Below are positions 19,337 to 28,269 of a stretch of DNA of 28,269 nucleotides, one piece after another. Under the pieces are notes generated by a model. The model was not told the origin of the DNA, did no database searches, and saw only the letters and a list, made by a program, of their open reading frames with translations. The number at the start of each line of letters is the position of its first letter. Position 1 is the first letter of the stretch. The stretch is from NCBI GenBank assembly GCA_003427395.1, contig BFEA01000103.1, forward strand, positions 1,714,716-1,742,984, in the 5' to 3' direction. The translations under genes and the position numbers were made by a program. This DNA is from Chara braunii (taxonomy: Eukaryota > Streptophyta > Charophyceae > Charales > Characeae).

Positions 19337-21016
19337 TCAACTTCCTTCACTGGAACGATACTCTTGCAGCACCTCACGAATAGAAACTTGTTGCAACATT
19401 TTTCGACGATACTCCTCAAAAGTTCTGAATCGACCCTATTTTTGTCGAGTGTAATCGAGACAAATTGCAGCATCCACACATCTCCAAGTGTTCATGCTCG
19501 TATTCAATTCCACTGTTGCTTCCACAATATCTTGCACCCTGTGAGAATTTTCAAGATAGGACAAATGTGCAAGTGTCCTTTTGGGACCAATAGACTCAAG
19601 AGAGTCATAGACGACAATGTTAAAATTAGAAGAACTTGGTTGTTCCAAGGGTCCTGTATGAACATGAAGATGGTCTGTTGATGACGTAATAGCGGACACA
19701 ACACAACTGACAGGAGACGGAGTAGCTGTAGCGGCCGACAAAGCAGAAACAACAACAGAAGTAGTGACAATCGGCGTTGACATATTGGATGGTGAAGCAT
19801 AATCCGCAAGACGTTGAAAATTTGGAGGAGATGCTGCTTGAAGGGGGAGTCTATGGACCGGAACGCAATGAGGAGTAGAAGAAGCAACCACAGGAGGAAT
19901 CCTTTTGAGAAGCTGCTGTATCCGTGCATATCTATGAAAGGGTTGGGGAATGGGCCCTTCTGTCGGACAATGTGACAAATCAAATGTCATCCTACTAATC
20001 TCCTCATTAGAGAGAGCAATACACTCATCGGTCAAAAGTGAATTCAACATAGAAGAAGCCTCAAAATCCGAAACATTCAACGGGTTTGAAGGAAGAGCCT
20101 CAAGGGATTTTCGTTGTAACCGCATATTAGTGAGTTTGTTTCTTTTCCACTCGAGGAAGTTGTCCCATATTCGCCCATCTTTTACGACTGCGGCACTTTT
20201 GACAAACATTTCAAAAAGCAGCTAAGTCAAGACATTTTGTATGCCAACCTTCTTCGCATCCTCGAACCATTTTCCAAGGTAAGCACGCGGATTCGGAGCA
20301 TGGATTGCGGGTTCATGCTTATCGTCGGACACCACAATAACATCCGCACGATTTTGCGGTTGCGATGTGGCACAAACATCTCTTTCTCGTTCACTGCGTT
20401 GAGGTTGCGAACACGAATCACGAACACGTGCACGTCCAGCGAGCGGTGCATAAAATTCAAGAGATGCAAGTGCCTCGGCAAGGAGATGATGTATCGTTTT
20501 TAAAATCTGAGTACCTGTTTCATGAGCAACCGGTTGCCGTTCCACCCGATTACTATTGAGCATAGGCTCGAAAACTCGGGGCGAATCCAAAACATTAGTT
20601 TTCGCACGACGACTCCTTTTTCTCACCAATGTAGATTCAACAAAGTTTCCTTTCGAATCATCGGTAACGTTATCATCCTCGAGATCGTGAAATGTAAGGT
20701 TAATAGGCCTACCCGAATGACCTCTGCGCGAACCATCCCCATCAACACGACAATTGTCATCATCCCCCTCCACAGCCATTTTCTCATCATCATCAAGGGT
20801 ATTCTGTTGAGAATGTTCACGTTCAACCTCACGCAAAACAGGATGATCATCCCGAGCATGTTCACTTTCAAGATTCACCGACATCTCATTATTCCCACTT
20901 TTCTTCTTCTCATAATGTTCGGCTCCAACTTTCGACGTAATATTCGTATCATACTGAGTCGTATTTATGGTTGCCATTGCTTTCCTCTTAACACGAGTGT
21001 CGTACTTATGCGGCAT
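19337..21016 (-). CDS. Helitron passenger ORF; C-terminus may be Ulp1 (C48) peptidase-like
   Basis: One minus-strand frame of about 560 codons from ATG at 21016 to TGA at 19339-19337, broken only by two TAG codons (20224-20222 and 19438-19436). The start is chosen because a strong splice-acceptor-like site (pyrimidine tract then CAG) ends at 21028, 11 bases before that ATG. The N-terminal half is charged and acidic, with Lys/Arg clusters ('RVKRK', 'RKRSRRAK') that could be nuclear signals. The middle is Ser/Thr/Pro-rich. Near the C-terminus, 'NIVVYDSLES', then 'NTWRCVDAAICLDY' and 'FEEYRRKMLQQV' follow the order of the Ulp1 Asp block, Cys block and tail helix. The usual 'DCG' is 'RCV', and the His block is doubtful. 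If real, it is a captured SUMO-type protease relic. The product is uncertain. Confidence 0.5.
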
Positions 21017-21094
21017 TCGGGAGTCGCCTGCAAAGAAAGAATATGATCGAATTATGTGGAATGCCAAGGGTCGATGAAAAAGAAAAAGAAGGAC

Positions 21095-22420
21095 TCATCC
21101 CCAAAGTTCATGATATACAATATTCTTCGTAAAAAAATTCTTATCAGGCAACGCAACACGGATGTTGTTGGGATGACCAACACGCGACAAAGCAACATAC
21201 AGTTGGCCATGTGAAAAAACCGGTTTGCGTAGCCAAACCCCAACACGTGATACTGTTTGTCCTTGCGACTTATTAATCTTTACAGCAAAAGCAAGACGGA
21301 CTGGAAATTGCCTCCTAAACCATTTGAAACCAGTGGTCTCACCATCACTTGTCAGATCAATCTTGGGGATTAGTGCTGTTTTACGCATGTGCATTATTGT
21401 CACTTCCAACAAATCATCATTAACGATCTTTTTCAGAATCAGCCTTGTGCCATTGCAAAGTCCTTGCTTTGGTGATAAATTTCGCAAAAGCATCAGAGGT
21501 GCACCAATTTTTAAGCGCAACTTGTGAGGTGGACATCCAGATTCATCGAGAAAGTTTAAAAACTCCCGCTCAATACCAAACCCGGTATCATCAAAATCAG
21601 GATAATCAACACTGAAAAGTTCACGCACCTCCCCAGGGAAGTCGTCAAGAACACGGTTGTTAACAGAACCGGCAGCGTCATTAGTAAGGCGTAGAATTAA
21701 TCGAGGCGAGAAATACTCGGCATCATCAACATGGTTCGACACATCATCAAACGTTCATGAAATCAATTCATCGATTGGTTTATCCGTACAAATCTCACGT
21801 GGCAATCTGACCACAGCAGGTTCATTAAAAACAACGCGAGGATGGTCACCATTCCCAATACGCATAAAAAAAGTGGTCATACATTCGTGCCATTTTCTCA
21901 TCCGGCAAGCTTAAGATTCGCACATTTTCAGTCAATTGATGAATCTCAAAAAGTTTCCACAAAGGAGACATTTTCATGGACGCATCAATCTGTTGCGCTC
22001 GCGATCCATGTTTCACAACGGGTAAAACCTGTCTAAAATCCCCAGCGAGAAGTAGAACTTTCCCACCAAACGGCTCGTCATTGTTACAGAGGTCCCGAAG
22101 CGTAATGTCAAGAGCTTCCAAGTGGAACTTGTTACTCATTGGAGCCTCGTCCCAAACAATCAAGTCAGCACGGCGGATAAGTTCCGCAAGATCACTTTAT
22201 TTCGCAATCAAGAAGGGATGCGTGTGATCAGGTTTCAAAGGTGCGCGAAATCGGAGTAAAACGTTGAACCCCCCGTTAAAAAAGTCGCCGCTATGCCACT
22301 GGACGTGACGGCCAGTGCAATCGCAGAACGGGACCTGATGCCCGTCAAAATAGTTTCAATGCAAAAAGTCTTTCCTGTTCCAGCCGGTGCATCGACAAAA
22401 GCACGCAACGATCTTTTCTC
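21095..22420 (-). pseudogene. Helitron helicase domain (Pif1 family, SF1)
   Basis: This ATP-dependent helicase half of RepHel unwinds DNA during rolling-circle transposition. Minus-strand motifs: Walker A 'FVDAPAGTGKTF' (about 22402-22367); after a frameshift near 22245, 'WDEAPM' (Walker B, about 22155-22138) and 'AGDFRQVLPV' (motif III, about 22050-22020). After another frameshift in an A7 run near 21865-21871 come 'MRIGNG' and 'LPREICTDKPIDELIS', then a TGA near 21760. The frame 21742-21095 carries 'NRVLDDFPGE', 'GAPLMLLRNL', 'FAVKINKSQGQT' and 'GQLYVALSRV' (motifs V-VI) and ends in a stop. The same frame as Rep joins it across a TAA at 22423-22421, showing that Rep and helicase were one polypeptide. 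Confidence 0.88.
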
Positions 22421-24412
22421 TTACACAGCCCGAACGACTCTTTCCACCAATACTCGTTGACGTGGACGAAGACGTCGAAAATGAGAATCATATTTGCGTT
22501 GCATTTGAGTCGGATCATACGATAACTCGTCGTTTAGAATCGAGAATACGGTTCTATTCTCGTAATGTCTTGTTATGTTCTCAGCAATTGTTTCCCCGTC
22601 GGCTGTTGGATAATAAAGGCAAAATTGACGGATGTTTTTTTTAGACTCCTGTAAAATACGGTCAAGATGGAATAACACTAAGGATTGCAAAATGTTCCCC
22701 GTCGGGTGTTGGATAATAAAGGCAGAATTGACGGACGTTTTCAGGGGTTCATGCGAAACAACCTCATGCTCAGTGTCAGGTTCGAATTGCACTTTTTGCA
22801 TGTTTTCGAGATGCATGGACAATCTTTCCACAGCGGGCCATCGTTCCGCAACGTCAAACTCAAATAGGCGACAGCATGCTTTGCATGCACCTACAACACG
22901 CATATCTTGATACAATTTAACTTCGTCGATGGGCGCATTATTATCCTGCTCGCAAACAATAGCACGATCGCACCCTTTGAACACGTACTTATACACGTAC
23001 TTGCACGCCTTGATGTTAGCACAATATTCAACATTCAAGTGACAATTAAACCTCATTAGCAAGTACGGGTTATACGAGACCACACACCGATTATCGTAAA
23101 CGACACCATTTTGAACAATAGTAAAACCACCGTCACTTGGTTTCCTTCTCCTATACGAAGGGTACGTTTGCTCGTCTTTGAATGTTGTTGTGGAAATGAA
23201 GTCTTTCGGAAACCCTTTTGTGCATTCTGCGTCCTCCGTACACGAAGCGTCGCGTTTCTCCGCACCACAAATCCCGTGCAACACGAACTTGGCCACCCTT
23301 TCTCTCAATTCCCCTTCGAGAGGAATCTCGACACACACCACATTGTCAACAGCATCCGCATCCCGAATTTTATCATCCGGATGCAAGATAACCAATATAC
23401 ATGCGTGTGGTAGACCCATTTTTTGAAACTCCACCACATACAACATTCCACTCACCCTACCAAAGATCCGTTTGTTCTTTATCTCATCAATCAGTTGCGC
23501 GGATAACCCTTGAACACTCGTGCAAGAAGATCCGGCCTGTTCTTAGGACATTGACCTGGCAACAGGGCTTGTTGGTCTCCGACCAATTTGTGTTGCACGT
23601 CATAGTAATGAAAAGATCCGGTTTTCTGAATCCTCTCACAGTTGTCATGCTGTCATGATATCTTTCACTCATATATCGAGGCCCCCCAGTGAACGTTGAC
23701 GACAAAACCACTTTTGTCCCAATATCGTCACCACGTTGATTTTGTTGCACAGCATCGAGTAAATTCTGATAATACTCCGAGCGCAATTCTTTTTGGTGGA
23801 ATCTCACCCATTTTAAGCGGAGGGATTCAACTTTAGCATATGCCATTCAACAAAACTCATGGAAGAGACGTGCTGCATAAAGGAGGCAAGGCCTTTCACC
23901 ATCGCGCTCGTGAAGGTGAAATGCATAGTAAAACAAACCTTAAGCAATCCAGCCTCCGAGGCACGTCGGACAGACCAACTATCAATTCCCTCCGGGAAAA
24001 GTGAAACAAACCTTAAGCCATCGTGCGCTCGAGAACATTCTGGAACCACAACTGTCTGCCGCTCACCAGGAAGAGGAACACGCAAATGAATCTCCAGCTC
24101 ACAAGAAAGGAGTTCGGCCATCAGAACACACACCTCGTGTAGACCCATAGGACGGTTATAACGCCTTGCATGTTCCTCCTCAGGCATGGCATCCGGATTT
24201 ATGACAAACTTCCTCCCATTCAAGGCTTCCTGAGGAAGGTCAGCAACCGTCATAAAGTCCTTCACGTAATTGTAACATTGTTGTAGCAATTCGTGAAACC
24301 TTCTCAATATTCGTTTCGCTCGATCAAGTTCGGCATAGGGTGTACGTGCAGGTAAGTTAAGGAAATTCACTCTTAGATCAATCGCACCGTCCAAACGTTG
24401 AGCATCGTGCAA
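22421..24412 (-). pseudogene. Helitron Rep (HUH endonuclease-like) domain
   Basis: This replication-initiator half of RepHel nicks and joins single-stranded DNA. On the minus strand, 24412-23813 carries the conserved N-terminal region ('RILRRFHELLQQCYNYVKDF'). Then 23846-23487 carries 'SSTFTGGPRYM' and 'PDLFITMTCNTNWSE' (motif 1). After two frameshifts comes 'RPDLLARVFKG', and the frame 23455-22421 has 'VEFQKMGLPHACILVIL', which is the HUH block. There 'HAC' (23407-23399) stands where 'HAH' is expected. 'KYVYKYVFKG' further on (within about 23010-22975) keeps the paired catalytic tyrosines (Tyr-x-x-x-Tyr). The domain call is firm; the frameshifts and lost second His argue that it is inactive. 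Confidence 0.88.
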
Positions 24413-24970
24413 GTATAGTTGCGCAAACTAAGGACGTTCTCCTTCCCCGACAGCCAATGCACCGATACGATGAAAGATTGGACCTTGAGCCCGAAGTTGA
24501 CCCTGAAATCCTTGAATACCATAGCTCGGCTGCTTCAACCGTGAGGATGCGAGGGATAAACTATTATTAATTATCCTCGCATTGTTTCGAAAGAATCGAC
24601 CGTCGGAACTTTGAGATGTCCAAGGGGAAAGAATCTCATGCTCCGGCGAGCGTTCGCAAGATCATTCCCATAAAGGACAACATTTTTTACCTTTTCGGAA
24701 ACACATCTTCGTCCATTTTGTTTCATGATGCCATGATTTAGCACCACAATGCTTACACGGATCTCGACTGCCAATGCCGAACGGTTCAAAAGTGCTACCA
24801 TTCCCAAAAATCGCTACAGTGTTCTCAACCGCCGCATACGTTGTTCCCACAGGTGCCGATGGCAGTGCATTAAGATCAGGAGCCGAAACATCATGCAAAT
24901 CATTCATTTCTTCATTACGACTATTTGGTTCACTGTCTTCATGATTGTTCATTGAATTTCGATTTTTCAC
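24413..24970 (-). pseudogene. Helitron RepHel N-terminal zinc-finger region
   Basis: On the minus strand 24970-24662 is an acidic/Asn-rich lead followed by 'CKHCGAKSWHHE' and 'KGKKCCP', the C-x2-C...C-C zinc-finger-like motif that precedes Rep in many Helitrons. After a frameshift come the segments 'RNNARIINNSLSLASSRL' (about 24580-24530) and 'GPIFHRIGALAVGEGERP' (about 24485-24431). A TAG at 24430-24428 is followed in frame by 'FAQLYLHDAQ'. These are the usual blocks between zinc finger and Rep, so this joins the Rep entry as one broken protein. Confidence 0.8.
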
Positions 24971-25808
24971 GGACGGATCTTGCGATTGCCTTGCTCGCGC
25001 TCCTTGATTGCGCAGAGGCGCTGACTCGAATCTCTCGAAGGATATTCACAGCGAACAAACTTTGCCTCACACCCCGTACAAAGTTTTTATGAGCACGCAC
25101 ATCTTCTTTCCTCCTATGACTCTTAAGCGCAGCTCTCAATGCACGCATACGTTTAACATGAACGTTTGGTCGTCTTCCCTGCCTTTTCGTTCGTTTTGAA
25201 ATTATATGCGACGTAGAACATGGTTCGTTCACATTCATTCTATCGACTTGTTCCATTCGTTCACCAGCCTGTACAGTACTTTTAACAACTATTGCACTTG
25301 CATCATAGCCCGATGACACATGGGGAGACATCGACGACAACGATCCAAGTTCCAAACGACGCACGACTATATTTGCACAGACCTGGTGAATTAATAGCAT
25401 ACGGTACAGTCGGTTGCGCCTTGAACGAATCGGTTTCCATAATAATAATATTTTTCGTCGATTATGAAATCCAACAAACTTTCTAATCAACATGTTCGGT
25501 GAATTCGGTGGGGTCGTGCCAACAGAAGATGGATTTCCATGAACATCCGTCAATGGAGCACAAACATCACTCTCCACAAATTTTTGTGGGACATCGACAG
25601 TCAATGTGGATGATGAACAATTGTGCACATGTGCCGAGTTCGAGCGAAAATTATCGAGTAAAACGGATCTTTCGACAATCGAAAGAGAATCTGCATTTAT
25701 TGCAACATCCGTACGAATTTCAAGTGGACGTTCACTTTGCAAGGCCATAGAGAGATTTCTAGAATAACTAATATGATCCGTACCAACATTATTATCTCCT
25801 CGACTCAT
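24939..25808 (-). CDS. Helitron N-terminal basic/AT-hook-like region (likely RepHel 5' exon)
   Basis: An open minus-strand frame of about 290 codons overlaps the next Helitron frame at its end and is offset by one base, so a frameshift or short intron must join them. The ATG at 25808 is chosen because a strong acceptor-like site (gtgtttttcaacag) ends one base upstream, at 25810. No catalytic domain is seen. The C-terminal third is strongly basic: 'KRTKRQGRRPNVHVKRMRAL' resembles an AT-hook plus nuclear signal, followed by 'KSHRRKED'. Position and strand place it upstream of the zinc finger and Rep, so it is probably the N-terminus of the Helitron protein. It may instead be a separate small ORF. 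Confidence 0.5.
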   Translation of the reverse strand: MSRGDNNVGTDHISYSRNLSMALQSERPLEIRTDVAINADSLSIVERSVLLDNFRSNSAHVHNCSSSTLTVDVPQKFVESDVCAPLTDVHGNPSSVGTTPPNSPNMLIRKFVGFHNRRKILLLWKPIRSRRNRLYRMLLIHQVCANIVVRRLELGSLSSMSPHVSSGYDASAIVVKSTVQAGERMEQVDRMNVNEPCSTSHIISKRTKRQGRRPNVHVKRMRALRAALKSHRRKEDVRAHKNFVRGVRQSLFAVNILREIRVSASAQSRSASKAIARSVREKSKFNEQS

Positions 25809-25809
25809 T

Positions 25810-25928
25810 CTGTTGAAAAACACGGGGTTTGTGAAATCATTCATCGATGAAATTGATTGTCGAAAAGATAGAGAACTATCACTACATTGTTATTCATTAG
25901 AACTATCAAGAGTATAATTTTGACTTAC
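25810..25928 (-). other. Candidate 119-bp intron upstream of the Helitron N-terminal ORF
   Basis: Minus strand: donor GTAAGT (25928-25923) after a G, and acceptor TTTTTCAACAG ending at 25810, with the ORF ATG one base downstream. Both sites match consensus, but no transcript evidence exists and an upstream in-frame stop (25941-25939) would make the preceding exon 5' UTR. Confidence 0.35.
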
Positions 25929-25938
25929 CACAGGTTGT

Positions 25939-26360
25939 TTATCTCTGCTGCTCACCTACAGCACCTACCGCCTGTAATAAAGACCTTCGGGTTCGACGAT
26001 TTTGGGAAGGTGGTCGTCCGCGTTTGCGGTGTTCGTGTTGTGATGGCATTGCCGTCTCACTCGTAGAGCGACAGGGAGTAATATCCGAACCTATACGCAG
26101 TCCCAATCAATGGTTGGATGAGGAAGAAGGGCCCTCGAACGGAGACAAACCGACTTGACTTAGAACAATAGAAGGACACGGAGTACATTCTGATATTATT
26201 GGCGAGGACACCAAATGATCATTAACAACCCTTTCAAAAGGCCGATGGCGTTTTCGACGCTTCCACGGAACATGCAAGGACCTATCCGCAGGTGAAGAGA
26301 AGGTTGGAATGGTGGATAAATTACTATTGGTTGAAGAATCACATGGGTCTTTGTCCTATG
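25939..26360 (-). pseudogene. Short AT-hook-like ORF upstream in the Helitron
   Basis: A minus-strand frame from about 26360 to a TAA at 25941-25939 with one internal TGA (26109-26107). It contains a basic cluster 'WKRRKRHRPFERV' and, near 26030-26009, 'RKRGRPP', the core of an AT-hook DNA-binding motif. No ATG clearly starts it. It could be an upstream exon of the Helitron protein or a captured host fragment; I cannot decide which. Confidence 0.4.
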
Positions 26361-28219
26361 TTAAATTAATGGGCACGTACGTACGTATTTGTATATGGGC
26401 ACGTCACGATGGATAGGAGGAGTAAGATGCATATAGACAACCGGAACGAAAAGAATACAGCTCAAAACATCCATATATAGATGTAATTTTATGAAGAAGA
26501 GTAATATAGTGTCAGTTAGAAAAGAAAAAAAAAAAACAAACAAAGAAGACATAGTGCAACACAAAGAACGCAGCAAAACCGCAAAGCAAAGACGATAATA
26601 AAAAAAAGGAGTCAGTTCGTTTTTTTCTTCTTTTCAACGCGTCTATCGAGATTAACTTGAATCAATGTTAATTCACATCGGAATTTATTCATACAGGTGC
26701 ACTTTCATTTCCAGGTGCACTTTCATGTTCTTGCAAATGTTTGATCGGGACCGAAACTTCTTAGAACTCCTATTGAGGTTAATTAACATGCCTCCTATTT
26801 TTTTCATATGCCTCATTCGTTTCTTATGTTCGATTTATGATCCTATACACCCCTTAGTCTTTTCAGGGCCCCATGCAATAGAGTCATACGTACCTCGTCT
26901 ATTCACGTTTGCCCTTTGTCATTCTCCGGCAGGGCTCACTTTCTTGTTCGGATAAATTTGTCACTGGGATCGAAACTTCTTTTGGCTCCAATCCACCATA
27001 ATCGAGGCGGCTCCTACTTGCAGTCACCCTTAGGTATCCTAAGTCAGTCATCCGTCCACAAAAAAATTGAAAAAGGTAACATGTCTTCGCCGACCTTTCC
27101 AAACCCTGATTCCTAGGAAGTAGTTCGTAGTACCCATTCTCCTCGCCTGAGCACGAGGCCCAGATCTCAGAAGTAGGCATTGACTCCACCGCAACAACAT
27201 TGCACCACCCCCATAAATGGGTCTATGCGGCGTACCGCACCTCCCCCCAGCCAACCTCGAAGGTCGTAGATCTAGGAAGAACCATTCCTAGCGATCGAGG
27301 TCGGGCAAACCGTTGATGACCTCACCTTTCTTCTCCTCTTTTGCTTGGGTGACTTAGATGAAATAGGAGCAAAGGGGGTAGAGAACATGACCTCTTGGAA
27401 CAGGTCTAGGTGAGAGGAGGTCATTCGGGATAGCATGGTGTCTTGGGAAAAAGACTACGTTTATTGTTATCTTTATTCCTTCTTATCGGATTGGTTCCTT
27501 CTCCAATATTCATTCGAAATACATGGTGTGACCCAACCCTCCCAATAACAGTTCATTTGCTTCACATAAGTGCCAAGTATTTTCAGCGGCCCATATAGAC
27601 CAATCATACATACCTTGATTATTCTTGAGCATCCTTTGTTTTCCTTCGATACCGTTTACTGGAAGGTGGCCTTTGCTTTCCTTTGATACTTTTACTAGAA
27701 GACGGCCTCAGCGCTTTAGTATTTTCAGCACCCCACGTAACACACTCATATGTACCTTGTTTATTCTTATGCATAATTTGTCTTCCTTTGAGACCGTCTG
27801 CAGGAAGAAGACTCAAACTTATTGTTTCGTTTTCTATTATGATTAAGTTTTTTTGTCATAATTATTCATCAACTTCACAATCTTTCTCCGTATATTTTTT
27901 TTCTTTCAATCTTGTTATTGATTTTAATCGGTCTTTAATATTATCCAACTCTCATACTTTAAAGGATACTCACCTGTTTTTTTTTCATGAATAAGTAGAA
28001 CAGTATAAGAGCGAACACAGAGAACAGAACAATAATGAAGAAAAAATTTTAAAAAATGTCAGTCTCTAAAGAATAACATAATAATGTTTATAACAATGAA
28101 CACATACAACATGAGATAACATATGAACAAATGACTAAAGCAACCTTTATTTTTATCCATCAACAATATTTTCATGCAATTGCAAAAATAGTTGTCAAAG
28201 AGGGAATGTCGAAACAAAT

Positions 28220-28220
<1 letters not shown>
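26361..28220. repeat. Non-coding region upstream of the Helitron ORFs, with degenerate repeats
   Basis: No gene recognised. A unit of about 90-100 bases starting 'tattttcagc' and containing 'tcatacgtacct/tcatatgtacct' then 'ttattc' occurs at about 26855-26950, 27577-27670 and 27719-27815 (the last two 142 bp apart). A second unit, 'gggaccgaaacttctt' / 'gggatcgaaacttctt', occurs at about 26747 and 26966. An 18-bp tandem, 'aggtgcactttcat', is at about 26695-26727. A dyad CTAGGAA/TTCCTAG lies at about 27272-27291. Open frames at 26899-27254 show no domain. The region may be Helitron promoter/5' part or another repeat. Confidence 0.5.

Positions 28221-28264
<44 letters not shown>
28221..28264 (+). 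repeat. (GA)n microsatellite
   Basis: About 22 uninterrupted GA units at the right edge of the window. On the minus strand this is (TC)n; Helitron 5' ends start with TC, but a simple repeat cannot establish a terminus. Confidence 0.95.

Positions 28265-28269
<5 letters not shown>

Larger units (their letters stand above)
18735..26360 (-). mobile_element. Helitron (rolling-circle transposon), 3' end defined, 5' end not found
   Basis: The minus strand encodes, in Helitron order, an N-terminal basic region, a zinc finger, a Rep/HUH-type domain and a Pif1-family helicase (26360 to 21095), then a passenger ORF (21016-19337). The element ends at 18735 with a terminal hairpin and CTAG followed by host T. 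Outside the 3' end, LINE D resumes at once. The 5' 'TC' terminus was not found up to 28269, so the right boundary given is only the last coding-like base. Multiple frameshifts and stops show that this copy is not autonomous. Confidence 0.85.

Noticed and set aside
19436-24430. TAG/TAA readthrough (alternative genetic code) in the Helitron
   Set aside because: Stops are of all three kinds (TAG at 20222, 19436 and 24428; TAA at 22421; TGA near 21760) and occur together with frameshifts, so pseudogene decay explains them.
26899-27254. Minus-strand open frames in the region right of the Helitron genes
   Set aside because: Two short frames overlap without any recognisable domain, and they lie across degenerate repeats.
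28221-28264. Helitron 5' 'TC' end at the (GA)n tract
   Set aside because: A pure dinucleotide repeat would match by chance, and no LINE D sequence resumes beside it within the window.
1-28269. CRISPR array, bacterial operon or prophage
   Set aside because: Repeats are irregular and lack uniform spacers; coding content is eukaryotic retroelement and Helitron. No operon-like gene order or ribosome-binding sites.

Overview
The window is eukaryotic, repeat-rich intergenic DNA. I see no bacterial-type gene and no clear host single-copy gene. The recognisable coding matter is broken retroelement and rolling-circle transposon protein. The non-LTR elements have an APE-type endonuclease, a reverse transcriptase (RT) and a C-terminal zf-RVT zinc knuckle without RNase H, as in plant-type L1 LINEs. 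The Helitron has the Rep-plus-Pif1 helicase layout of plant and algal elements. A streptophyte (land plant, fern or charophyte alga) is my best guess; the species is not determined.

Layout. (1) 1-6121, + strand: two LINE copies of one family lie head to tail. Copy A (1-1540) is only the C-terminal half of ORF2. Copy B (1541-6121) runs from within the endonuclease through RT, zinc knuckle, 3' UTR and an A-rich tail. Both are full of stops and frameshifts. (2) 6122-6642: non-coding, with a G-rich purine tract. (3) 6643-8293, - strand: LINE copy C, the C-terminal half of a related ORF2. (4) 8294-17290: about 9 kb without a recognisable gene but with much structure: an 11-bp hairpin, a tRNA-like pol III promoter remnant, three hairpin-bearing repeats near 10.1-10.5 kb, six scattered stem-loops with a conserved 20-nt loop and changing stems (12.43-14.66 kb), a 1525-bp terminal-inverted-repeat element with a perfect 8-bp target duplication (12952-14476) inserted among those stem-loops, an alternating ~120-bp tandem array (14.94-15.56 kb), and a composite direct/inverted repeat (16946-17283). 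(5) 17300-18734, - strand: LINE copy D, the middle of ORF2 (RT). (6) 18735 to at least 26360, - strand: a Helitron inserted in LINE D. Its canonical 3' terminus (hairpin, then CTAG, then host T) is at 18735-18760. Reading leftwards along the minus strand, the protein order is N-terminal basic region, zinc finger, Rep, Pif1 helicase, then a separate passenger ORF with a possible Ulp1-like C-terminus. (7) 26361-28269: non-coding, with degenerate repeats and a terminal (GA)n; the Helitron 5' end was not found.

How the pieces relate: the nesting gives a relative history. LINE D is older than the Helitron that interrupts it, and the 12.4-14.7 kb stem-loop family is older than the TIR element that splits it. 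Both autonomous element types look dead here: every LINE ORF2 is broken, and the Helitron Rep domain has frameshifts and has lost one of the two histidines of its HUH motif.
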